A stretch of 64,000 bases of DNA from Chitinophaga horti (lineage in GTDB: Bacteria; Bacteroidota; Bacteroidia; Chitinophagales; Chitinophagaceae): positions 3,472,001-3,536,000 of the forward strand of contig NZ_CP107006.1 in NCBI RefSeq assembly GCF_022867795.2, given 5' to 3'. The position numbers were made by a program, and so were the translations under genes. The notes beneath the pieces are model-generated. The model searched no databases. It was not told the DNA's origin and saw nothing but the letters and a program-made list of their open reading frames with translations. Shown here piece by piece: positions 14,849-25,300 of the stretch (position 1 is its first letter; each line of letters opens with the position of its first letter).

Positions 14849-17800
14849 TTAAAGCCTTGCTTTAATTGAGAAGCCGAAATCACGCATCGCCGGGAACTGT
14901 GCCCACTGTATGCCCTGTGCATTACCAATACCATTGATCGCTTCCGGGTTCAGATTGTCCGGCAGTGAAGTATAAATGTAAAACAGGTTACGGCCGATCA
15001 GCGATACATCCAGTCCCTGGAACACGCGGGTGCGTTTCACGAAAGCGGAAGGCAGGCTGTAAGTGAGGTTCAGCTCGCGCAGTTTAGCCCATGAGTTTTC
15101 GAAGATACCCTCGCTGCGCGGCATCTTCACGTTCGACCAGCCCTGCGATACGCCAGCGTATTTGTACATGTAATGCACTACGTCAGTATTCTCTTTACCA
15201 TCTTCGAACACACCGTCCAGCACTACACCGTGGTTAGCAGTGGTACCATCCGGATAAGTGTAAGGCAAACCGCCGCCGTTACGCTCTTTGAGCGTTCTTG
15301 GCGAAAGACCCATACCGATAGCAGCTGCATAATCCGCAGAGTAAATATCACCACCCAGTTTGAAGTCGGTGAGTACATACAGGCTGAATCCTTTATAATT
15401 GAACGTGTTGCCCAAACCGCCGGTCAGTTTCGGAGTGGCGTTACCGATAGGCACCGGATCATCCGTAGTTACATATTGCGTACCCACAACTTTGGTAGGA
15501 TCGCTCTTATCCAATACTGGCTTCACCACACGGCGGCCGTTCAGCATTTTATAATCGTAACCATAGATGGTGCCGTAGTTCTGGCCAACATTCACGTACA
15601 TCTGCACGCCGTTGTTGCCCCAAAGGTCCTGCAGCGGGTATTTATCAATACCATCATCCAGCGCAACGATCTTGTTCTGGTTATGCGCACCGTTCAATGT
15701 GATGTTCCAGCGGAAGTCTTTCGTAGCTACTGGTGTTGCGCGTACAATAAACTCGATGCCCTTGTTGGTTACTTCACCGCTGTTGAAGGTGATACCATTG
15801 TTACCCGACGACCAGGCCATAGAACCGACCATGATCTGGCTGGTACCTTTGGTGCTGTAGTAAGTAGCTTCTACGTTCAAACGGTTGTTGAAGAAACCTA
15901 ACTCCAATCCTGTTTCGATAGATGTGTTGCGCTGTGGCACCAGCAGGTCGGCCGGTGGCAGGCTTGGCTGTAACCTCCTGATGGTAAGTCCGCCAAAAGT
16001 ACTTGGCGCCGTACCATTGATGTAATTGGTAATCACCGTAGAGTTGTAAGTGTAGCTGGTTTGATAAGGCAACGCGCCGTTCGCGCTCTTCGCCAGCGAC
16101 AACTTCACTTTACCGAAGTTTAGCCAGCTTACGTCCTTCATACCTTTGATGGCTTCTGTAAATACAAAACTCAGGCTTCCTGATGGGAAGAAGTAAGAAG
16201 AAGTGGACAGCGGCAGGGTTGACGACCAGTCGTTACGGCCAGTCAGCTGCAGGAACAGGTAGTCGTTGTAAGACAGGTCGAGCACGCCGAAGATGGTGTT
16301 CAGGTTGTAGTTGGACCATGCTTCTTTAGGCAGATCGAGTGTACCGGTGGTGTTAGACAGGAAGTACTTGTGCGGCACCGCGAAGGCAGACTTTTCGCCG
16401 TTGTTCCAGGCGCTGTAGTTGTACCAGCGGCTGCGCAGGGCGGAGTTGCCGATCAGCAGGTTTGCGTTCAGGCCTTTTACGATATTGTCTTTATGCAGGT
16501 TCGTAAACAGTTCGAAGTTCACATCCTGGTTGCGGATATTCTCCACGCCGTATTGACCTCTTACACCAATTGCATCGATCGGGCTGTACCTGCTTTCTAT
16601 TTCCGAATTGGAATAGTTGAGAGAGGTACGACCGGCTACGTTCAGCCATGGCGTGATGTCTGCCGACAGCTTAATAGAGCCTAACAGCTGGTTCCTGGTC
16701 ATGTCCTGGTTGTGCTCAAAGGTGTTCCAGAACAGATCTTTGAAGGAGTTATTGTTGTAAGGATAATAACGGAAAGGAGAGGTCTGATCAAAGATGTTTT
16801 TGCTGCCATCTGCGTTTTTGTAAGTATCCAGCTCGATCGGCTGCCAGTCGCGCGACATACCATGGATCATAAACTTGGCCACACTGTTTTCCGAACCTAC
16901 GTCCGGCGCGTTGTGGCGGTTATAGTTGGTGTAGCTCGCGTTGATCTCCGCTTTCAATTTACGGGAGATATTGAGTACAGAACCGAGATTCACATTGTTC
17001 TGATCATAGCCACTATTAAGCGCTACCGAGCGGTTATCGAGGCGCGTAAGACCTACGCGGATCGTACCGAACTCGCCGCCACCGCTGAAGGATAGGTTAT
17101 GCGTTTGTGTATTGCCTTTCTGGAAAAGGTTCTTGCGGTTATCTGGCTGTGGCGACCATTTACGTTTTGATCCATCCCACCAAACCAGTTCGGTGCCGTC
17201 GAGTTTATGCCCCCACGAAGCCGCAGGTCCATACCAGCTGAACAAGTCCCAGGTAGAGTAACCACCCGGCACAGCGCCCGCTGCCTGGTATTTATCACCC
17301 GCCGGCTGCCCGTCCCATGGATAGTTGCCCGGATACCGTTTTTCACCGGTGCTGGTAAGCGGAAACTCCGGAACAGCAGACCACATGGCATTAGAACCAC
17401 CATATCCATATTCGTTCTGCACGTCCTGGAAGCGGTAAGCATCTGTAAACAAGGCGGAGTAACTATAATCCACACCCAAACCCGGACGTTTAGCGCCCTT
17501 CTTCGTCGTAATCAGGATTACCCCGTTAGCACCTCTTGCACCGTACAGCGCGGCCGCTGTAGCACCTTTCAGTACCGTGATATCGTCTACCTCATCGGGG
17601 TTCAGGAAGTTCATGAAAGAGCCCCAGTCTTTCGGGTTCTCGAGGCTCGTACCCGAAGTTTGCTGCGTACCACCTACCGGATCGTTCTGCACCTGGATGC
17701 CATCCATCACGATGAGCGGCTGGTTGCTACCCAGGATGCTGTTATTGCCGCGGATCACGATGCGGCTGGAACTACCCTGCACGCCGTTGTTAGGCGTGAT

Positions 17801-18256
17801 GTTTAAGCCGGCAGATTTACCCATCAGGCCCGAAGAAATATCCGGCGCAGCAGCTTTAGAGATTTCAACGCCGGTTACCTTTTGGGCAGAGTAACCGATC
17901 GACTTCGCCTCGCGCTTCACGCCCATTGCCGTTACCACAATTTCATTCATGGCCTGTGGCGGATTGAGCACCAGGTTGAGCGTGTTATCGTCCCCTACCG
18001 TCGTCTGGCTGGCGGAATAGCCCACATAAGTGACTACCAGTACCGTATTCGGGCGATCGATAACAATCGTGTATTTACCCGATTCGTCCGCTACAGTGCC
18101 GCTGCTCGTGCCTTTGATTTGCACGGTGGCATACGGGACCGGGTTGCCATTTGTATCCCTGATAATGCCCGAGATGGTGCGTTTCACCTGGGCAAAGGAG
18201 GCGTTGCCTATGAGCAATAGGGATACTGCACATAAGAACAGCTTTTGTCTGATCAT
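14849..18256 (-). CDS. SusC/RagA-family TonB-dependent receptor (no STN domain)
   Basis: 1135 residues. Signal peptide (cleavage after about SFAQ), carboxypeptidase-regulatory-like domain (about 25-105: SGIIRDTNGNPVPYATVQIKG), TonB-box region EIVVTAMGVKREAKSIGY, then the plug with QPLIVMDGIQVQ and LKGATAAALYGARGANGVILITTKKG, and a long barrel to the C-terminal Phe-containing strand (DFGFSIKARL). The AMGVKREAKSIGY pattern is the subtype usually paired with SusD-like_2 lipoproteins, which is the case here. There is no STN domain and no FecR/ECF neighbour. Expression is more likely controlled by the ROK protein encoded upstream on the same strand. Confidence 0.95.
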   Translation of the reverse strand: MIRQKLFLCAVSLLLIGNASFAQVKRTISGIIRDTNGNPVPYATVQIKGTSSGTVADESGKYTIVIDRPNTVLVVTYVGYSASQTTVGDDNTLNLVLNPPQAMNEIVVTAMGVKREAKSIGYSAQKVTGVEISKAAAPDISSGLMGKSAGLNITPNNGVQGSSSRIVIRGNNSILGSNQPLIVMDGIQVQNDPVGGTQQTSGTSLENPKDWGSFMNFLNPDEVDDITVLKGATAAALYGARGANGVILITTKKGAKRPGLGVDYSYSALFTDAYRFQDVQNEYGYGGSNAMWSAVPEFPLTSTGEKRYPGNYPWDGQPAGDKYQAAGAVPGGYSTWDLFSWYGPAASWGHKLDGTELVWWDGSKRKWSPQPDNRKNLFQKGNTQTHNLSFSGGGEFGTIRVGLTRLDNRSVALNSGYDQNNVNLGSVLNISRKLKAEINASYTNYNRHNAPDVGSENSVAKFMIHGMSRDWQPIELDTYKNADGSKNIFDQTSPFRYYPYNNNSFKDLFWNTFEHNQDMTRNQLLGSIKLSADITPWLNVAGRTSLNYSNSEIESRYSPIDAIGVRGQYGVENIRNQDVNFELFTNLHKDNIVKGLNANLLIGNSALRSRWYNYSAWNNGEKSAFAVPHKYFLSNTTGTLDLPKEAWSNYNLNTIFGVLDLSYNDYLFLQLTGRNDWSSTLPLSTSSYFFPSGSLSFVFTEAIKGMKDVSWLNFGKVKLSLAKSANGALPYQTSYTYNSTVITNYINGTAPSTFGGLTIRRLQPSLPPADLLVPQRNTSIETGLELGFFNNRLNVEATYYSTKGTSQIMVGSMAWSSGNNGITFNSGEVTNKGIEFIVRATPVATKDFRWNITLNGAHNQNKIVALDDGIDKYPLQDLWGNNGVQMYVNVGQNYGTIYGYDYKMLNGRRVVKPVLDKSDPTKVVGTQYVTTDDPVPIGNATPKLTGGLGNTFNYKGFSLYVLTDFKLGGDIYSADYAAAIGMGLSPRTLKERNGGGLPYTYPDGTTANHGVVLDGVFEDGKENTDVVHYMYKYAGVSQGWSNVKMPRSEGIFENSWAKLRELNLTYSLPSAFVKRTRVFQGLDVSLIGRNLFYIYTSLPDNLNPEAINGIGNAQGIQWAQFPAMRDFGFSIKARL

Positions 18257-18519
18257 GTGTAAAGATTTTAGCTAGATAAAATGTTTCACAGGACCGCGGG
18301 GGCCTGCTAATAAGGAGTTTACCTCACTGTTAAGGAATATTTGCCATGTGCGTAAATGGCGGTGTACAATTGTTCATCTGTTGCGTTTTAAGTAATCGTA
18401 ACGGGATTAGTTGATCATTGTATTGCTAGATGTTGGTTCAATGGTTATCACTCGATTTCTCTTGCTCAATTGATGTTCACTGTGTTCGTATATATACTCG
18501 TGGAATTATTGTTTTACAT

Positions 18520-19704
18520 CTATTTGGTGGTCAAAAAATTCTCCATCACCAGTGCTGCTGCTCCTACCAGTTCTGCGTCGTAGCCCAGCTTCGATACTTC
18601 AATGCTCGTATAATTAGCCAGGCGGGGAATACAATGTTCGTTCAAAGCCTGTTGTACGGGCGCCGTCCATAATTTACCGGCCAGTGAGCCACGCCCGCTC
18701 AGCATCACCGTCCGCGGATTGAGGATGTGTATCAGGATGGCGATACCTCTTCCGATATTATATCCTATCTCCGATAATAATTCTACACAAAACTTGTCGC
18801 CGTTACCGGCAGCCTCTAAAATGCGTTCTACATCCGTTTCACTGTGCCCCGAGGGAAAATCGGCAGGCAGCGTAGTAATGCGACCTGTTTTTAATCCGGC
18901 AAGCGTCTTCTCTAATAACACCAATAAAGACGCTTCTGTTTCAAGACAACCGCTTTTTCCGCAACTGCACAATTTATTGTTATTAAAAATGGGGATGTGA
19001 CTAAACTCTCCCGCAAATCCGTTGTGCCCGCGGAACAGGCGGCCTTCCAGCACCATGCCCAAACCTACGCCCCAACCCACGTTCACGACCATCACATTTC
19101 GCTGCCCGCGTGCTACACCAAAATGACATTCGGCAAGTGCTACCACGCTGGAATCATTATCAATATACACCGGCAGACCAAGCGCTTTAGACAGGTATTC
19201 TACGATCGTCACATTACCCGCCTGCAGTAAGGGAAAAGAGTGATTTAATCCTTTCGTTACATCTATAAAGCCAGGCATGCCAATCCCTACGCCAATGATT
19301 TTCTTTTTGCTGATGCCTGCGTTTTCAATCAATAGTCCAAGCTGTGAGGCCAGTACCGCCGGAACATCCGGGTTATTCTTGAGCGGCAGTTCGATGTTGG
19401 TGATCCCTTTAATGTGCCGGTTATCCATACTCATTAAGGATATGCGGGTAACCAGCTGATCCATCGAAACGGATAATATAAATAACGCTTCTTTGTTAAT
19501 CGTATAAGTGGCAGGTCTGCGTCCTCCGCTGGAAGGTGCGTAGCCCGATTCCTGCAGGATGTCTTCCTCCACTAATGTGCTTAACGTTCGTATCACCAGG
19601 GGCAGGCTTTTACCTATTCTTTCACTTAACTCCGGGGCTGACAGCACATTTGAATAATAAAACTCCCTAAGGACCAGACGTTTATAGTATTCGTCTTTCT
19701 TCAT
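18520..19704 (-). CDS. ROK-family transcriptional regulator (NagC/XylR-like)
   Basis: About 395 residues from the ATG at 19704 (MKKDEYYK). The longer frame starting at 19737 adds 11 unsupported residues. An N-terminal winged helix-turn-helix (LSAPELSERIGKSLPLVIRTLSTLVEEDILQE) is followed by a ROK domain. That domain has GVGIGMPGFID, YIDNDSSVVALAE, GWGVGLGMVLEGRLFRGHNGFAGEFSH and a zinc-site loop C-S-C-GKSGCLE. The N-lobe phosphate-binding motif (DxGxT) of ROK kinases is absent (SVSMDQLVTRISLM), so it should be a regulator and not a sugar kinase. Known ROK repressors release DNA on binding a sugar or sugar phosphate. The likely target is the susC-like gene 263 bp downstream. Confidence 0.9.
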   Translation of the reverse strand: MKKDEYYKRLVLREFYYSNVLSAPELSERIGKSLPLVIRTLSTLVEEDILQESGYAPSSGGRRPATYTINKEALFILSVSMDQLVTRISLMSMDNRHIKGITNIELPLKNNPDVPAVLASQLGLLIENAGISKKKIIGVGIGMPGFIDVTKGLNHSFPLLQAGNVTIVEYLSKALGLPVYIDNDSSVVALAECHFGVARGQRNVMVVNVGWGVGLGMVLEGRLFRGHNGFAGEFSHIPIFNNNKLCSCGKSGCLETEASLLVLLEKTLAGLKTGRITTLPADFPSGHSETDVERILEAAGNGDKFCVELLSEIGYNIGRGIAILIHILNPRTVMLSGRGSLAGKLWTAPVQQALNEHCIPRLANYTSIEVSKLGYDAELVGAAALVMENFLTTK

Positions 19705-19904
19705 AACGCGGAGAATGCTATAACATATCCTTAACAAGATAATATATTTTTAAGATCGCGCAGCAACTTCCTAATATTTTAATGAAGTTTAATTAGACAA
19801 GAGAAAATAGTATTGCCTTCGGGCTAAAAACTATCAAGGCATATACAGGGGCGAGCGTGATTTATGAGCCTGCGCGGGCAAGACGCACATAAAACCGGGA
19901 AACA

Positions 19905-19932
19905 AAACGGCCGGGCGTAATGCCCGGCCGCT
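19905..19932 (-). terminator. Intrinsic terminator of the collagen-motif lipoprotein gene
   Basis: 9-bp perfect GC-rich stem CGGCCGGGC (19908-19916) with GCCCGGCCG (19922-19930). Read on the minus strand it is followed by TTTTG. Confidence 0.85.
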
Positions 19933-19939
19933 AATGTGA

Positions 19940-20476
19940 TTAGTCTTTTATACCGAAATGTTTTTTAACTGCGTTGTAGTCGCTCCAGTCCAGCATATTA
20001 GCCTGCCTGGCGCCAGTGTTACCTGGCACGATCATGTAGCGGAATTGTTGACGTTTCCTGCCTGCATTATCTGTATACGTCGTTAAATCGCCATTGGAAT
20101 ATATGTCGATCTCTTTCTCGTAGGTTGTTACCTGGATACTATAGCCCGAGTAGGGGTCATAATAGGGCAACGCAATAACGGTGGGAGCCGCAGGAGTACC
20201 CGTGTTTATAAACACCTTTACGTCAGATGAGTTGAGCAATTCCAGCGTCAGCTTAGGTGCTGGCATCGTCAGAAAATAGCCAACCGTGTCGATGCCACCG
20301 CCTGCTAAATGAATAGTATCTGGTTTGAAAGCTACATCCATCCATGGGGAGTAGATAATTTCAGCACCGGCACCGTCTTCACCGGCAGGGCCAGGAGCGC
20401 CATCTTTACCGCAGGCGGTAATAAAAACAGAACCGCCTACCATGAGCGCGGGAATAAAGCGAAGGAGTTTGTGCAT
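19940..20476 (-). CDS. Lipoprotein with short collagen-like Gly-X-Y stretch, unknown function
   Basis: 178 residues. The signal peptide ends in lipobox ITAC, followed immediately by five Gly-X-Y triplets (GKDGAPGPAGEDGAG). The remaining 140 residues are beta-rich with no motif I recognise (YSPWMDVAFKPDTIHLAGGGIDTVGYFL). Lipoproteins with a brief collagen-like spacer after the lipidated Cys are common in Chitinophagaceae. The spacer may simply hold the domain off the membrane. The gene is monocistronic, divergent from the ECF sigma gene at 20751, with a clear terminator. I infer only an envelope location. Confidence 0.8.
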   Translation of the reverse strand: MHKLLRFIPALMVGGSVFITACGKDGAPGPAGEDGAGAEIIYSPWMDVAFKPDTIHLAGGGIDTVGYFLTMPAPKLTLELLNSSDVKVFINTGTPAAPTVIALPYYDPYSGYSIQVTTYEKEIDIYSNGDLTTYTDNAGRKRQQFRYMIVPGNTGARQANMLDWSDYNAVKKHFGIKD

Positions 20477-20710
20477 AGCTATTGTGTTGGGTTATGATAT
20501 GAAGGCATTTGGGTTTCATACCGGTTTCTGCTACACGAAAGTAGAGAAAAGGAACCAGAACCGCAACCTTCACATTAAATTAAAGCTACATACCGCTCCC
20601 ACCTGTTGCAAACTCAAACAAAATCTCCTAAATTTCCACCACTACCGACCGGCAAATGAATTAATAAATTGATAATGGGCTTCACCAGACAGGCTATATG
20701 CTCCATCCTG

Positions 20711-20718
20711 TACATTTG
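20711..20718 (+). promoter_or_regulatory. -7 promoter element (TACATTTG) for the ECF sigma operon
   Basis: Exact TAnnTTTG, 32 bp upstream of the sigma-factor start. Confidence 0.55.
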
Positions 20719-20750
20719 TTCCATGTTTTGGCTTACAACCGGGCGCCTTT

Positions 20751-21317
20751 ATGAATAACGTTGACATCAGTGACTATTGGAAACTACTCAGAAGTGATCG
20801 CAACGAGGGAATCATCGGCTTGTACGATGCCTTGTGGGAAGAGTTGTACCTGTACGCGGCAAAAACCGTAAAGGATACGGAAACAGCGATGGACATCGTG
20901 CAGGAACTGTTTATCAGTCTCTGGGAAAAACGACATACCCTGCCGGAAGTACAGCAGGTAAAGGCTTACCTGTATGCCGCACTCAAAAACAGGATACTGA
21001 ACGCCCTGGCAGCCAGTCAAACACGTGAACACCATCTTAAAGCCTGGCAAGACATTCACCGCCCTGGTGGTGTTGCCGCCCTGGAAGGCTTACTCGAAAA
21101 AGAATTGTATAACGCTGCTCTCGCGGAAGTAAACCAACTGCCGCAACGCATGAAAGAAGTATACACGCTCGCCGTACTGGAAGATGTACCTGTGCGCGAA
21201 ATAGCCCGCTACATGGGCATTTCCGAACAAACGGTACGTAACCAGGCCAACCTTGCCGCCCGCCGGGTACGCCAATCAATAAAGCAAGGACTCCTGCTCA
21301 TTATTTTTTTTCACTAG
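20751..21317 (+). CDS. ECF RNA polymerase sigma factor
   Basis: 188 residues. Region 2 is readable as LYDALWEELYLYAAKTVKDTETAMDIVQELFISLWEKRHTLPEVQQVKAYLYAALKNRILN. Region 4 is LPQRMKEVYTLAVLEDVPVREIARYMGISEQTVRNQANLAARRVRQ. It is of the Bacteroidota-expanded type that partners with a FecR-like anti-sigma. The C-terminus ends in a short hydrophobic run (GLLLIIFFH) beyond region 4. It likely directs transcription of the receptor operon that follows, once the anti-sigma is inactivated by a signal from the receptor. Confidence 0.93.
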   Translation: MNNVDISDYWKLLRSDRNEGIIGLYDALWEELYLYAAKTVKDTETAMDIVQELFISLWEKRHTLPEVQQVKAYLYAALKNRILNALAASQTREHHLKAWQDIHRPGGVAALEGLLEKELYNAALAEVNQLPQRMKEVYTLAVLEDVPVREIARYMGISEQTVRNQANLAARRVRQSIKQGLLLIIFFH

Positions 21318-21370
21318 CTATGGTTATTCAGCTGTTGGGCGCTGTCTTATAGGAAAGACAACATCCACTG

Positions 21371-22324
21371 ATGAAAGAATCCAATCCCGAACTGGCCCGT
21401 TTACTGGAAAAATACCGGCAAGGCCAGTGTACCGATGAAGAACAGGCACGACTGTTTCTCTGGCTCGATGAGCTGGAACGTTCGTCTGCCCCTATGCCGC
21501 TGCCAGGCGAGGCGACCCGCACGCACCTGCGCGACGCTTTCGTGTCGCGGGTATCGGAGCCACGTAAAGTACGCATCTCTTACAAACGTTATATCGCTGC
21601 CGCAGCCATTCTTTGTGGCTGTATAGCGGCCGGCACGTGGCTGCTCACCCGCCAGGCCAACACGTCATCACAAGTGGCCATAACCGCCTGGGACACCATC
21701 TCTACCCGTCCGCAGGAAATGCGCACCATCCGTTTAAGCGACAATTCACAGGTAGCATTGAACGCGGGTACGCAGCTGCGTATCAGCAAAGCCTTCGGCA
21801 ACAGTGAGCGCCGCGTAGAAATATTAGAGGGAGAAGCCTGGTTCGATGTGCAGAAAGACGCCGCGCATCCTTTCGTTGTACAGTGCGGCACAACAGAAAC
21901 GCGCGTATTGGGCACACGTTTCGTCATCAGCGCTTATAAAGGCTTACCGCAAATGAAGGTGCAGGTAACGGAGGGCAAGGTGGCCGTTTCACTGCCCGGC
22001 GCAAACTACCCGGCCGTTATGCCGGGACAGGCGATCCTCCTGCAACAGGGCACCGGCGAAAGTGCCCAGGTAAACTTCGACAGGGCGAGCTTCGATCCGT
22101 TGCAGCAAAGCAACTTTATTCAGAACGGGTCATTCGAGGAGCTGGCATTACGTATCAGGAACACTTTCGGTTATATGATCATAGCCGCCAACGATGCCGT
22201 GGCGCAGCGTCGCTTCACGGGGGAATTCAGGCATAACGAACAAATCAGGGACATACTTCAGAAATTCAGCGATATACACAACGGCACCTTCCGGATGGAC
22301 GGCGATAAAATTTATATGCAGTAA
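21371..22324 (+). CDS. FecR-domain anti-sigma factor / sigma regulator
   Basis: 317 residues. The N-terminal cytoplasmic part (about 1-70, LARLLEKYRQGQCTDEEQARLFLWLDEL) has the usual short helical anti-sigma segment. One membrane helix (YIAAAAILCGCIAAGTWLL, about 74-92) follows, then the periplasmic FecR domain (RTIRLSDNSQVALNAGTQLRIS, VEILEGEAWFDVQ, FVVQCGTTETRVLGTRFVISAY, KVQVTEGKVAVSL) and a C-terminal STN-like DUF4974 domain (SFEELALRIRNTFGYMI...). It should read the state of the SusC receptor in the periplasm and control the sigma factor 53 bp upstream. Confidence 0.93.
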   Translation: MKESNPELARLLEKYRQGQCTDEEQARLFLWLDELERSSAPMPLPGEATRTHLRDAFVSRVSEPRKVRISYKRYIAAAAILCGCIAAGTWLLTRQANTSSQVAITAWDTISTRPQEMRTIRLSDNSQVALNAGTQLRISKAFGNSERRVEILEGEAWFDVQKDAAHPFVVQCGTTETRVLGTRFVISAYKGLPQMKVQVTEGKVAVSLPGANYPAVMPGQAILLQQGTGESAQVNFDRASFDPLQQSNFIQNGSFEELALRIRNTFGYMIIAANDAVAQRRFTGEFRHNEQIRDILQKFSDIHNGTFRMDGDKIYMQ

Positions 22325-22372
22325 GCCGGCATCCACGTCATACTTATTCGATCATTTTATTTAACAGAACTT

Positions 22373-25300
22373 ATGCACACAATTTTACGTCTCGCAAAAA
22401 GACGATGGGCGCTCCATTTCGTTGCGGCCCTTCTGTTGCAGATTGGCCTCTTCGGTTACGCGTTGGGGCAGGTGGCTCAAAAACGGGTTTCGATCACCGT
22501 GGGCGCTGTGAGTTTAACGGAGGCCCTCGAGGAAATCCGCAAGACCAGCCGGCTCAATTTCATGTACGATCCTGTACTGATGGCCACTTACAAGGTACAG
22601 CCACAAACGTTCAAAGACCAACTGGTAGCCGATGTATTAAAGGAATTGCTTAAAACCACGGACCTGCAATACACCAGCGACAACGATGGCAGTATCCTCA
22701 TCAAAAAGAATAAAACAGTTGCTGGACCTGCAGGCAACAGCAATGGTATACAAATGCAGGGCACGGTGACCGACTCCACCGGTCAGGCCTTACCCGGCGT
22801 AACCGTGATGGCGAACGGCCGCAGCAACATCGGTGCAGTAACGGATGCTAACGGTAAGTTCTCGCTCCTCGTCCCGAATGATGTGAAGTTCGTAAACATG
22901 ACGATGATGGGCTACTACGAATTGCAGGTGGCCGTAAGAAGCAACGCCGCCAACCAACCCTTCGTTCTCCGCGCCAACAACAGTGCGCTGGACGAGGTAG
23001 TGGTAGTAGGTTACGGTACCACGCAAAGAAAAGCGAGCATCGTTGGTGCGGTACAAACTATTAAGCCGGAAGATTTAAGGGCTACTTCTGCCAACCTCAC
23101 CACCTCCTTCGCCGGTAAGATCGCCGGTATGATATCGGTGCAACGTAATGGTGCACCGGGTGCCGACGGCGCTAACTTCTGGATCAGGGGTGTATCTACG
23201 TTTGGCACGAATACCAGTCCGCTCATCGTGCTGGATGGTGTGGAGATCGTTTCGAACATGCTGAACGCGATCGCTCCGGAATCGATCGAATCCTTCTCTA
23301 TCCTGAAAGATGCTACTGCTACGGCCCTTTACGGTAGCCGCGGTGCAAACGGGGTACTGATCATCACAACTAAAAATGGTGGTAACAGAGAATCCATGAA
23401 CGTGAACGTGCGTGTACAGGGTGGCTTATCTGCCCCCACACGTATTCAACCTATCGCCGATGGGGTGAAGTATATGGAAACGTATAACGAAGCGCGTAGC
23501 AATAACGGTCAGCCTGCCTACTACAGCCAGGAGCAGATCGACGGCACACGCGATAAGCTGAATCCCTATGCCTTTCCTTATAATGATTGGTATAATATCC
23601 TGTTTAAGGACCACACCTTTAACCAGAACGCGAACGTAAGCGTAACAGGCGGTGGTAAAAAAGTGAACTACTTTCTGAATGCTGCCTTCTTTAATGAGAC
23701 AGGCATCCTGAAGGACCAGGCTACCGGCCCATACAACTCTAACGTAGGACTGAAGCGCTACATGTTCCAGAGTAACGTATCAGCAGCCATTACGCCTACT
23801 ACCCGTATTGGTGTGAAAATGAATACGCAGCTTAACTATCGCCAGCTGCCTTCTGTGGATGTAGACGACCTGTTCCAATACACCATGAAGATCAACCAGG
23901 TGGATTTTCCTGCTTTGTTCCCACATGCATTATTGCAGGGTGCAGATCCCGGAATTACCTATTATGGCAACGCCCCCGGCTGGGATGGTGGTGTAACGCA
24001 AATCAACCCACTGGCGCTGGTAGACCGTGGTTATGCGCAAACTTATCAGTCTTACCTGACCACTGTATTTAACGTTGACCAGGACCTGAAGTTTATTACC
24101 CAGGGCCTTAAAGCCCGCGTACTGGCGTCTTTCTTCAACATGGCCTACTCTAACCAGACGCGCTCCAAAACACCGTTCTACAAAACACTTAACGGTTACA
24201 CGGTAGATGCGAACGGCGCCTACCAGCTGGATGTGGGTGATATTGGTCCTGCAGGCACTACTTATCTTACGTACGGTGCCGGCAGAGATGGCGAGCGTGA
24301 ATATGCATTGCAAGGCTCTATCGAATACGGCCGCCAGTTTGGCCCTAAAGGCGTGCACGATGTAAACGCATTGCTCCTCTATCATCACAGGCAAAATGAC
24401 GAAAATGGTATTACTGCCACAGAAACAGAGATACTGCCCCGCCGCGAGCAAGGTTTGGCAGGTCGTTTAACTTATGGTTACGGCGGTCGCTACCTGGCGG
24501 AAGTGAACTTTGGTTACAATGGTTCCGAAAACTTCATCAGCGGTAAACGTTTTGGCTTCTTCCCCTCTTTTGCATTGGGCTGGAATGTAACGAACGAACC
24601 GTTCTTCGACCCGATAAAGGATAAGATTACTTACCTGAAGTTCCGTGCTTCGTGGGGTAAAGCGGGTAATGACGCCTTGAACATCCGTTTCCCTTACCTG
24701 AGCACCGCTACTACCAATGCTGCTATCGGTAACCTTTACCTCGGCCCGAACCGCACCTTGCCAAGGGGCATCAGTCTGAACGCTATCGGTAACCCGGATG
24801 CAACGTGGGAAGAAAGTAAGAAAACCAATGTGGGTATCGAAGTAGGGTTGTTTAATAAGCTGATGCTGATCGCAGACATCTTTAGCGAGAAGCGTACCGG
24901 CATCTTCATGCAACGCCGTTCTATCCCTAACTCAGCCGGTTATGAAGGCACTACACCGTATGCGAACATTGGCGCCGTAACCAACAGGGGTGTTGACGCA
25001 TCGCTGGAATATAATACGAAGATCAGCAGCAAGCTGTCGATCTCCCTGCGTGGTGCATTTACTTACGCACATAACGAAGTAACTGCGCGCGATGAACCAG
25101 CACTTACCTATCCGTACATGTCGGTGCTCGGTCACCCGATCAACACCGTATTCGGACTAGTGGCAGAAGGTTTATTCGCTGATCAGGCAGACATTGATAA
25201 ATCGCCTCGTCACACTTTTACCGCCGCTGTAAAACCAGGCGACATCAAGTACCGCGATATGAATGGCGACAATGTGATCGATGCGAATGATGCGACGGCT

